64,000 bases of DNA from Abyssalbus ytuae. GTDB taxonomy: Bacteria > Bacteroidota > Bacteroidia > Flavobacteriales > Flavobacteriaceae. The notes beneath the pieces were generated by a model. The model was not told the DNA's origin and did not search any database. It worked only from the letters and a program-made list of their open reading frames with translations. Below, piece after piece: positions 28,615 to 35,985 of this stretch. The DNA is taken from positions 1,426,001 through 1,490,000 of the forward strand of contig NZ_CP094358.1 of NCBI RefSeq assembly GCF_022807975.1, written 5' to 3'. Position 1 is the first letter of the stretch; the number at the start of each line of letters is the position of its first letter. A program made the position numbers and the translations under genes.

Positions 28615-29784
28615 TTAACTACTTAGTGCCTGAGATATATCATTTATAACATCTTCTATACTTTCCAATCCTACTGAAACACGTACTAACCCATCGGTAA
28701 TTCCAACTTCTAACCTGTCTTCTTCCGATAATTTACTGTGGGTAGTTGATGCGGGATGTGTTACTATGGTCCTTGTATCTCCCAGGTTTGCAGATAACGA
28801 ACACATTTTAATATTATTAAGAAACTTCCGGCCTGCTTCAATACCTCCTTTTACCTCAAAAGCAACAATATTGCCTCCCAGCTTCATTTGCTTTTTGGCT
28901 ACTTCATATTGCGGATGCGATTTTAAAAAAGGGTATTTCACCAAATTTACATTGGAATGAGCTTCTAGAAACTCTGCTAATTTTAAAGCATTTTCACAAT
29001 GTTTTTCTACCCGTACGGCTAAAGTTTCCAGACTTTTGGATAACACCCAGGCGTTGAAAGGTGATAATGCAGGGCCTGTATTTCGTGAAAAAAGATAGAT
29101 TTCACGTATGAGATCTTTTTTACCTACGGCAACACCTCCCAATACTCTTCCTTGCCCGTCTATAAGTTTAGTAGCTGAATGGACAACTATATGAGCACCG
29201 TATTTTACAGGTTGCTGTATATAAGGCGTGGCAAAACAATTATCTATAATTAAAATAAGATTATGCTTTTTTGCTATTTTTCCTAAATATTCCAAATCCA
29301 AAACATCAACCGCAGGGTTAGTAGGAGATTCGGCATACAAAATTTTTGTGTTTGGTTGAATAAGATTCTCTATGGTTTCAACCTCATCTACCTTGAAATA
29401 ACTTGTATCAATGTTCCATTTAGGAAAATATTTAGTGAATAATGCATGAGTAGAACCAAATACGGAACGGGATGAAACTATGTGGTCACCGCTATTTAAA
29501 AGTGCTGCAAAGGTTGAAAAAATTGCAGCCATCCCGGTAGAAAAAGCATATCCGTCTTCGGCTTCTTCCATTTTACATATTTTCTCTACAAACTCAGTAG
29601 TATTCGGATTTGAAAAGCGGCTATAAAGATTCCGCTGTTTTTCTTCAGCAAAAGAGGCTCTCATTTCTTCAGCATCTTCAAAAACAAATCCCGAGGTTAA
29701 ATATAATGGAACAGAATGTTCTAAAAATTCCGTTTTATCCAATTGTGTTCTTATCGCTTCTGTTTCAAAATTATGATAGCTCAT
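28615..29784 (-). CDS. O-acyl-homoserine sulfhydrylase (Cys/Met metabolism PLP enzyme)
   Basis: The 389-residue enzyme is a cystathionine gamma-synthase-fold PLP enzyme, with Schiff-base lysine K206 in HSATKLIDGQGR and YSRFSNPN near 55. The last residues SVGLESIEDVINDI are the usual C-terminal signature. It starts 5 bases after the metX-thrA fusion, which makes O-acetylhomoserine, and precedes the sulfite reductase, which makes sulfide. That points to direct sulfhydrylation to homocysteine (MetZ/MetY-like). Cystathionine gamma-synthase activity cannot be excluded from the sequence. Confidence 0.9.
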   Translation of the reverse strand: MSYHNFETEAIRTQLDKTEFLEHSVPLYLTSGFVFEDAEEMRASFAEEKQRNLYSRFSNPNTTEFVEKICKMEEAEDGYAFSTGMAAIFSTFAALLNSGDHIVSSRSVFGSTHALFTKYFPKWNIDTSYFKVDEVETIENLIQPNTKILYAESPTNPAVDVLDLEYLGKIAKKHNLILIIDNCFATPYIQQPVKYGAHIVVHSATKLIDGQGRVLGGVAVGKKDLIREIYLFSRNTGPALSPFNAWVLSKSLETLAVRVEKHCENALKLAEFLEAHSNVNLVKYPFLKSHPQYEVAKKQMKLGGNIVAFEVKGGIEAGRKFLNNIKMCSLSANLGDTRTIVTHPASTTHSKLSEEDRLEVGITDGLVRVSVGLESIEDVINDISQALSS

Positions 29785-29789
29785 TTTAT

Positions 29790-32700
29790 TTAATTTTTCT
29801 CTGTTAGTTTTAATATGTCACCAAAAACACCTCTTGCAGTTACAGCTGCTCCGGCACCGGCTCCTTGTATAACGATGGGCCGGTCACCATATGATTCGGT
29901 ATAAATTTCAAAAATGGAATCAGCTCCTTTTACCTGCCCCAGGGCACTATCGGCCGGGACTGAGGTCAATTTCACTTCTAATATTCCCTTGTCCTGTTGC
30001 AAGTCTCCATATAAATCGCCAACATATCTTAATACATGATTAGGTTTCTGATCTTTTTTAATATTTTGATATTTTTCATCAAATTCATTTAATCTTGATA
30101 AAAATGCGGGTATATCACTTTCGAGCAATTGTTCCGGAACAAGATTATCAATTTTTACATCGCCGAACTCATTTTGCAAATCGAGTTCCCTGGCAAGGAT
30201 TAACAGTTTTCTTCCCACATCATTACCATAGAGGTCTTCTCGCGGATCGGGCTCGGTAAACCCTTTATCAATGGTTTCCTGCAATACTTCACTAAAGCGT
30301 CTTTCTTCTGCAGAAAAAGTATTGAACAAATAGCTTAAAGTCCCTGAAAAAACTCCTCTTATTCTTGTGATATTTTCTCCTGACAAATGTAATATCCTGA
30401 TAGTATCAATAAGTGGCAGCCCTGCCCCTACATTCGTTTCATACAAATACTTTTTCTGGTTTTTCTCAAGTTTATCCCTTAAAGTTTTGTAAAAATCATA
30501 TTCTAACGTATTGGCAATTTTGTTGGAAGAGACCAGGTCAAACCCATGATCTATGAATTTCAAATAGTTTTCTACAAAATAGCTGCTTGCTGTATTATCT
30601 ACAGCTATGAGGTTTTCTAAATGATGCTCGTTTGCATAGGATATTACGCTGTCTACATCAGCTTTTTCAACAGCATTCTTTAATTCTTCTTCCCAATTAT
30701 TTTCTATTCCTTTGCTGTTAAGTAAAAGCTTTCGCGAATTGGAAACTGCAAAAATATTCAGCCTGATGTTTTTTCTTTTTTCAATCTGATCTGTCGATTC
30801 CAGAATCTGATCAATCAAAGTACCCCCAACATTTCCATGGCCAAAAATGGCTATGTTTATTTTTTTAGTGATTCCGAAAATTTCTCCGTGAATCACATTT
30901 AATGCCTTATGTAAATACTGATTTTTTACTACCAAACTTACATTTTTACCTGTAACGGTATTATTAAACAGGAGTGGAACTATCTGATTTCTTATAAGTG
31001 CGTTGTAAGGCTTATGAAAAGTACTGAGGTCCTGACCGACTATAGATATGACAGCCACATCATTATCCACAGAAATTTTGTTTATATCCTGTGAATGAAA
31101 ATCCTGTTCAAATTCTTTTTCAAGTACCGTAACAGCTTTTTGCGCATTAAATGAACTAACTACAAAGCCTACTCCTCTTTCGGAAGATCCCTGAGAAATA
31201 ATACTTACGCTGATGTTATTATCTGCCAGCGATTTGAATATTCTAGCATCTACACCTGCTACCCCCAGTAAACCACGCCCTTCCAGATTTAAAAGTGCCA
31301 CTTCTTCCAAGACCGAAAGGGATTTAATTCCTTCCTTACTTGGCTTGGCAGTAATAAGTGTTCCTTCATTGTCATTATTAAATGTATTTAAAATCCTTAA
31401 AGGAATATTTTTTTCAATAAGGGGAATAATTGTTTTTGCATGCAGTACATTAGTGCCAAAATTAGCAAGTTCATTTGCTTCGTTATAGGATAATTGTGCT
31501 ATGCGATGTGCATCGGGTACCAACTCGGGATCGGCTGTATAAATACCATCGACATGAGTAAAATTCTGAAGCTCATCGGCATCCAGAAAATTGGCAATTA
31601 ACGAGGCTGTATAATTACTTCCGTTTCTGCCCAAAGTTGTAGTTTCTTTGTTAATACTGGAAGCAATAAAACCGGTAACAATATTTACGGTATTGCCGTT
31701 ATGCCTGGCAAAATATTTTACAATATTTTCTTTTGAAACTTTTTCCAGGGGTTGGGCGTTTCCGTATTGTTCATCGGTAATAATCAACTCTCTTGTATCA
31801 GTAAAATTAGCATTGATACCTGTTTTTTTTAATACTCCGGTAATAAGTTTGGCTGATATTACTTCTCCTTTTGCCAACACCTGATCTTTAATTTTAGAAC
31901 TGTAATCGCCTAATAATTTTACCCCTTCAAAAATATCTTCGAGCTTTTTAAAATCTTCGGAGAGGTCAACCCCAAAGTCATTCAGCTGATATTTTTTAAA
32001 TGCTTCGAATAAATATTCATAATCTTTTCTTTGGGCAGCCCGTTCCAGAATATCTTCAAGGTCATCGGTTGCATTGCCCCGGGCAGAAACAACCACAGCA
32101 ATTCTTTCATTATTTTTTACTTTATTTTTTATAATTTGTAAAGTATTGTTAATACCCTCTCCATTTGCCAGTGACCGACCTCCGAACTTCAAGACTTTAA
32201 TCCTGCCGGATACTCCTTTAAAAACACCCCCAACCAATTGTTCCAGCTGATTGAATTCTATCAAAAAAGCATCATGGCCATGTACCGATATGATTTCGCC
32301 ATACGTTACATTATCGTTACTTAAAGCCAATTGCTTATGGGTTTCCCTGTTCTCTTCAGCAGTAAAAAATAAATCCGAATCTACGCCTATAATATGAATA
32401 TTTGCATTTATATGTTCCAGAATTTTAAAGGATTCTTTTCTTCCCCTGGTAATATCTATGGTCTTTAACAACTGATTCATGAGCTTATAAGCCGAAAGCT
32501 GAAACCGTTCCTGTAATTTTTCGCCATGGTGTAACAACCAGCTTTCTACATTAAACACCTGTAATTCGTCATTTGTAGTACGTTGAAACCTTTCTTTAAA
32601 AGATTCCGGGGTACGGTAGGTAAGCATAGCATGCATGCGCGCATCGGGTACAGGATCTTTAGAGTTTAAAAGAATACGTTCCTGAATCCGGCAATTTGCA

Positions 32701-33176
32701 ATAAGCCAGTCGGTTGATTTCCAATCGGATGCTACCGGTATCAAATTCTCGGCAATATCCGGCTTGAGTGCACACATTTCCCAGGCTATTCCACCTCCCA
32801 AAGACCCCCCTATAATGGCAAAGAGTTTTTTTATTTTCAGTTCTTCGAGACCGTTAAGAAACATTACGGCTATGTCTCTGGCAACAAATTCTTTGTAATC
32901 ATCTATGACAAAACCGTCATATCCGTTTCCGGGAATATTGAATGCCAGTATTGTATAAACATCAGTATTTATACCTTTACCCTTCCCTATTAAATCTTTC
33001 CACCATCCTGTTTCTCCGGCAACATTAGAGTTTCCTGTTAGCGCATGGTTTACCAATACCACGGGGGCGGTATGTAAAGGCTGTCCGAATAATTGGTAGG
33101 ACAAAGGCACATCCAGGGCATAACCACTGTGAGTGGTAAATTTATTTAATTTTATATGTAATAATTTATCTTTCAA
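29790..33176 (-). CDS. Trifunctional homoserine O-acetyltransferase - aspartate kinase - homoserine dehydrogenase
   Basis: The 1128 residues hold three enzymes in a row. Residues 1 to about 322 are a MetX-type alpha/beta hydrolase with nucleophile S125 in GGSLGG and late Asp (VDSDLFF) and His (VHGHDA) residues. Residues about 326-770 are an aspartate kinase beginning KFGGRS at 330, with ACT domains after it. Residues about 773-1128 are a homoserine dehydrogenase with GHGNVGG at 779 and ETNVGAGLP and GNDVGRK motifs. It therefore covers aspartate to O-acetylhomoserine except for the semialdehyde dehydrogenase step. The start is TTG, because an in-frame stop lies just upstream and there is no nearby ATG. 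It follows a SAM-I riboswitch. Confidence 0.93.
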   Translation of the reverse strand: MKDKLLHIKLNKFTTHSGYALDVPLSYQLFGQPLHTAPVVLVNHALTGNSNVAGETGWWKDLIGKGKGINTDVYTILAFNIPGNGYDGFVIDDYKEFVARDIAVMFLNGLEELKIKKLFAIIGGSLGGGIAWEMCALKPDIAENLIPVASDWKSTDWLIANCRIQERILLNSKDPVPDARMHAMLTYRTPESFKERFQRTTNDELQVFNVESWLLHHGEKLQERFQLSAYKLMNQLLKTIDITRGRKESFKILEHINANIHIIGVDSDLFFTAEENRETHKQLALSNDNVTYGEIISVHGHDAFLIEFNQLEQLVGGVFKGVSGRIKVLKFGGRSLANGEGINNTLQIIKNKVKNNERIAVVVSARGNATDDLEDILERAAQRKDYEYLFEAFKKYQLNDFGVDLSEDFKKLEDIFEGVKLLGDYSSKIKDQVLAKGEVISAKLITGVLKKTGINANFTDTRELIITDEQYGNAQPLEKVSKENIVKYFARHNGNTVNIVTGFIASSINKETTTLGRNGSNYTASLIANFLDADELQNFTHVDGIYTADPELVPDAHRIAQLSYNEANELANFGTNVLHAKTIIPLIEKNIPLRILNTFNNDNEGTLITAKPSKEGIKSLSVLEEVALLNLEGRGLLGVAGVDARIFKSLADNNISVSIISQGSSERGVGFVVSSFNAQKAVTVLEKEFEQDFHSQDINKISVDNDVAVISIVGQDLSTFHKPYNALIRNQIVPLLFNNTVTGKNVSLVVKNQYLHKALNVIHGEIFGITKKINIAIFGHGNVGGTLIDQILESTDQIEKRKNIRLNIFAVSNSRKLLLNSKGIENNWEEELKNAVEKADVDSVISYANEHHLENLIAVDNTASSYFVENYLKFIDHGFDLVSSNKIANTLEYDFYKTLRDKLEKNQKKYLYETNVGAGLPLIDTIRILHLSGENITRIRGVFSGTLSYLFNTFSAEERRFSEVLQETIDKGFTEPDPREDLYGNDVGRKLLILARELDLQNEFGDVKIDNLVPEQLLESDIPAFLSRLNEFDEKYQNIKKDQKPNHVLRYVGDLYGDLQQDKGILEVKLTSVPADSALGQVKGADSIFEIYTESYGDRPIVIQGAGAGAAVTARGVFGDILKLTEKN

Positions 33177-33263
33177 CTTTATTAAAATTTATCAATTGTT
33201 ATTAATGAATGATTAAATAAAAAGTGAAAAAAGAAAAGCTGAAGAAATACAAAGAAGTATTTT

Positions 33264-33359
33264 GTTATCTATCCATTGTGTGGTAGAATTTAGCACCTTC
33301 TCGCCATGGAGGGTTGCTAAGGCTTCTCCGGGTCTATTCCCTCTGCCTTTCCTGATAAC
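33264..33359 (-). ncRNA. SAM-I (S-box) riboswitch
   Basis: On the minus strand the aptamer opens with GTTATC and closes with GATAAC (P1). Between them it has GAGGGA...GACCC, GAAGCC, the conserved GCAACC and AAGGTGCTAAATTC blocks of the S-box. It ends about 88 bases before the TTG start of the metX-thrA fusion. No strong terminator follows, so the expression platform (transcription or translation) is unclear. Confidence 0.92.
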
Positions 33360-33488
33360 ACTTTCACTAAATTTTAGAACTTTTAAGCCAGCAAAATAAT
33401 AGATTTATTTCCTGATTTTCAACTTATGCTTTGTTAACTTTTTTATCATTTCCGGTTGTTATGTTATTTTTTGTGTTATTATTTATTG

Positions 33489-33528
33489 AAATAAAAGAGC
33501 CTCTGCATATGCAGAGGCTCTTTTATTA
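33489..33528. terminator. Intrinsic terminator between a Met-rich micro-ORF and the SAM-I riboswitch
   Basis: A perfect inverted repeat of about 18-20 base pairs (left arm 33489-33508, right arm 33509-33528, core GCCTCTGC/GCAGAGGC) with T-rich tails on both strands. On the minus strand it follows the 22-codon ORF at 33548-33616. Its 5' arm CCTCTGC can instead pair with GCAGAGG inside that ORF (33562-33568). Confidence 0.85.
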
Positions 33529-33547
33529 TTTGTATGTTCTTTAAAGT

Positions 33548-33616
33548 TTATACAATAATGTCCTCTGCGGAAAACTTCCACATCATCATAGACATATTGT
33601 ACATTACTTTATTCAT
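33548..33616 (-). CDS. Methionine-rich micro-ORF, candidate leader peptide of the metX-thrA operon
   Basis: ATG at 33616 and TAA at 33548-33550 give 22 codons. Six are Met (positions 1, 5, 8, 10, 11, 12), including a run of three followed by Trp. Codons 17-19 (GCA GAG GAC) contain GCAGAGG, identical to the 3' arm of the terminator 20 bases downstream and complementary to its 5' arm. The last Met codon is about 13 bases before this segment, which is similar to the spacing in the Phe leader at 14431-14508. A -7 box lies upstream. A role in Met-codon attenuation is inferred; the ORF has not been tested and conservation is unknown. Confidence 0.6.
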   Translation of the reverse strand: MNKVMYNMSMMMWKFSAEDIIV

Positions 33617-33662
33617 TTTTTGTTTTTGCAATACAAATGTTTGAAAACTTTTTTTATAATTC

Positions 33663-33670
33663 CAAATTTA
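33663..33670 (-). promoter_or_regulatory. Candidate -7 box for the Met leader / metX-thrA transcript
   Basis: TAAATTTG on the minus strand, an exact TAnnTTTG match, placed between the metK stop and the Met-rich ORF. Initiation near 33656 would put the micro-ORF, terminator, SAM-I aptamer and metX on one RNA. The spacing to any TTG at -33 is not ideal. Confidence 0.45.
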
Positions 33671-33704
33671 TTTGATCAAATACCAAATAATTAACAAAAT
33701 TAAG

Positions 33705-34964
33705 TTATTGAATATTAAACGCTTCTTTAACTTTATCTACATAATCCAGTTTTTCCCATGTAAATAATTCCACTTCTTTTTCTACTCTTCCATTGTATGG
33801 AGATTCAAATACTTTGTTAACTATTTGTGGTTCTTTACCCATATGACCATAAGCTGCAGTTTCAAGGTATATGGGGTTTCTCAGTTTTAACCTTTCTTCA
33901 ATAGCATACGGGCGCATATCGAATAATGCAGCCACTTTTTCAGCTATTTCACCATCATGCAGGCCGGTTTTGGAAGTGCCATAAGTATTTACAAAAATTG
34001 ACGTGGGTTCTACTACTCCAATGGCATAGCTGACCTGTACCAAAACTTCATCGGCTACCCCTGCAGCAACCAGATTTTTTGCTATATGTCTTGATGCGTA
34101 AGCTGCGCTTCTGTCTACCTTACTTGGATCTTTACCGCTAAAGGCCCCTCCTCCATGAGCTCCTTTGCCTCCGTAAGTATCTACAATAATTTTTCGGCCG
34201 GTCAAGCCGGTATCACCATGAGGGCCTCCAATTACAAACTTCCCGGTAGGATTAATATGGTACTTAATATCATTTCCAAACAAAACCTGTATATGTTCGG
34301 GAAACTGGTTTTTTACCCTTGGTATTAAAATATTTATAATATCACTCTTGATTTTATTCAACATTTTATCATCATCGGCCTCAAAAGAATCGTGCTGGGT
34401 GGAAACTACTATGGTGTCAATTTTTTGAGGTACATTTTCATCAGAATATTCTATTGTCACCTGTGCTTTTGCATCGGGTCTTAAATAGGTAATTTCCTTA
34501 TTTTCCCTGCGTAAGTCAGCCAAAGTTTGTAAAATTTTATGGGAGATATCAAGGGCCAAAGGCATATAATTTTCCGTTTCCTTTGTTGCATAGCCAAACA
34601 TCATTCCCTGATCTCCTGCTCCCTGTTCTTCTTTGGTAGCCCTGTCTACTCCTTGATTTATATCCTGAGACTGTTCGTGTATTAGAGATATAACCCCACA
34701 GGAATCTCCACTGAACTGGTATTCTCCTTTGGTATAACCTATGTCGTTAATCACCCTCCTGGTAATGGCCTGTAAATCTAAATAAGTGTGGCTTTTTACT
34801 TCTCCTGCCAATACTACCTGACCTGTGGTAACTAATGTTTCACAAGCCACTTTACTTTCGGGATCAAAAGCTAAAAAGCTATCTAACAATGCATCGCTGA
34901 TCTGGTCTGCAACTTTATCAGGATGTCCTTCACTTACAGACTCTGAGGTAAATAAATATGCCAT
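33705..34964 (-). CDS. metK: S-adenosylmethionine synthetase
   Basis: Forms SAM from methionine and ATP. The 419 residues contain GHPDKVADQ at 13-21, the GAGDQG phosphate loop near 119 and the glycine-rich [10 protein letters not shown]-loop near 275, all diagnostic. It lies behind a SAM-II-type riboswitch with its own -7 box at 35126-35133. The next gene on the same strand (metX-thrA) has a separate leader, so metK is probably monocistronic. Confidence 0.97.
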   Translation of the reverse strand: MAYLFTSESVSEGHPDKVADQISDALLDSFLAFDPESKVACETLVTTGQVVLAGEVKSHTYLDLQAITRRVINDIGYTKGEYQFSGDSCGVISLIHEQSQDINQGVDRATKEEQGAGDQGMMFGYATKETENYMPLALDISHKILQTLADLRRENKEITYLRPDAKAQVTIEYSDENVPQKIDTIVVSTQHDSFEADDDKMLNKIKSDIINILIPRVKNQFPEHIQVLFGNDIKYHINPTGKFVIGGPHGDTGLTGRKIIVDTYGGKGAHGGGAFSGKDPSKVDRSAAYASRHIAKNLVAAGVADEVLVQVSYAIGVVEPTSIFVNTYGTSKTGLHDGEIAEKVAALFDMRPYAIEERLKLRNPIYLETAAYGHMGKEPQIVNKVFESPYNGRVEKEVELFTWEKLDYVDKVKEAFNIQ

Positions 34965-35040
34965 ATAATGTTTTAATTTGAGAGAGAATGATTGGAGTGA
35001 TTGTTGCCAGAGAGGTAGAACACCAGATTATACGGTACCA

Positions 35041-35113
35041 CACTGCTTTAGCATTTTTAGGTACTGAAAACAAATTCAGCACAAGAGGTTGCAATCAGTC
35101 AAATCTATCCTCT
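35041..35113 (-). ncRNA. SAM-II-type riboswitch upstream of metK
   Basis: On the minus strand P1 is AGAGG (35109-35113) with CCTCT (35084-35088). The loop between reads GATTTGACTGATTGCA, close to the GAUUUAACCGUAUUGCA of characterised SAM-II. After P1, an eight-pair hairpin (35061-35068 / 35075-35082) is inserted, followed by the A-rich segment and GCTAAAGCAGT, whose CAGT can pair with ACTG in the loop to close the H-type pseudoknot. The -7 box at 35126-35133 would start the RNA just before P1. Not verified with a covariance model. Confidence 0.72.
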
Positions 35114-35125
35114 GAATTCAGAGTG

Positions 35126-35133
35126 CAAATGTA
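35126..35133 (-). promoter_or_regulatory. Candidate -7 box of metK
   Basis: TACATTTG on the minus strand is an exact TAnnTTTG match. It would start transcription at about 35119, a few bases before the SAM-II P1 helix. Confidence 0.5.
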
Positions 35134-35220
35134 ATAATTTGTTATAAATTGAAAAATGTTTGACAATAGTTTTTAAACTAAATACTAATTATATCATTTT
35201 TAAGTTTTCTCTACAAAGTC

Positions 35221-35252
35221 TTTTTGGTAAATAAAGAGAACTTGTATATTTA
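35221..35252 (+). promoter_or_regulatory. Candidate promoter of the deoxynucleoside kinase
   Basis: TTTTTG (35221-35226) and TATATTTA (35245-35252) are 18 bases apart, near the Bacteroidetes -33/-7 arrangement. The -7 box has one mismatch. It lies 54 bases before the ATG. Confidence 0.4.
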
Positions 35253-35306
35253 CAACAAACATTAATTATTACCTGTTTTCAAACAAAATTATAAAATAAG
35301 AAGAGT

Positions 35307-35921
35307 ATGCACGTTGCCATCGCCGGAAATATTGGTGCAGGAAAAACCACTTTAACTAAATTACTTTCTAAACATTTTAACTGGGAGGCTCAATTTGAAG
35401 ATGTAGTTGATAACCCGTATCTGGATGATTTTTATAACCAGATGGAACGCTGGAGCTTTAATTTGCAGATTTATTTTTTAAACAGCAGATTCCGTCAGAT
35501 TAAACAAATACGGGAAAGCGGAAAAAAAATTATTCAGGACAGAACAATTTATGAAGATGCTCATATTTTTGCTCCCAACCTTCATGCCATGGGGTTAATG
35601 ACCAACCGTGATTTTAATAATTACAAGTCGTTATTTGAACTTATGGAGAGTATGGTTTTACCGCCTGATCTGTTAATTTATTTAAGAAGTTCCATTCCTA
35701 ACCTGGTAAACCAGATACATAAGAGAGGGAGGGATTATGAAAATTCTATTTCCATAGACTATCTAAGTCGACTCAATGAACGCTATGAAGCTTTTATTCA
35801 TAGCTACGACAGGGGTAAGCTTTTAATTGTTGATGTGGATAAATTTAACTTTGTAGACAATCCTGAAGATTTAGGCGAAATTATAAACAGGGTTGATGCC
35901 GAATTGCATGGCCTTTTTTAA
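35307..35921 (+). CDS. Deoxynucleoside kinase
   Basis: Phosphorylates deoxynucleosides (salvage) with ATP. The 204 residues carry the P-loop GNIGAGKTT at 7-15, the DRTIYED motif at 78-84 (the DRS-type base and sugar site) and a late lid with arginines near 138-142 (KRGRDYE). It matches bacterial deoxyadenosine/deoxyguanosine kinases in length and motifs; the preferred base cannot be fixed from sequence. A single gene with its own promoter and terminator. Confidence 0.9.
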   Translation: MHVAIAGNIGAGKTTLTKLLSKHFNWEAQFEDVVDNPYLDDFYNQMERWSFNLQIYFLNSRFRQIKQIRESGKKIIQDRTIYEDAHIFAPNLHAMGLMTNRDFNNYKSLFELMESMVLPPDLLIYLRSSIPNLVNQIHKRGRDYENSISIDYLSRLNERYEAFIHSYDRGKLLIVDVDKFNFVDNPEDLGEIINRVDAELHGLF

Positions 35922-35935
35922 ATAATATTAAAGAA

Positions 35936-35968
35936 AATAAAAAAGCACCATTGAGGTGCTTTTTTATT
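35936..35968. terminator. Bidirectional terminator between dNK and hppA
   Basis: A 14-pair stem (35936-35949 / 35955-35968; core AAGCACC/GGTGCTT) has A/T-rich flanks that give a T run in both directions. It serves both the dNK gene (+) and the membrane pyrophosphatase gene (-). Confidence 0.85.
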
Positions 35969-35985
35969 AATTAATTATGTCATTT

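Noticed and set aside
33241-33262. Terminator as expression platform of the SAM-I riboswitch
   Set aside because: Only a weak AAATAC/GTATTT hairpin without a proper T run was found, so it is not listed as a feature.
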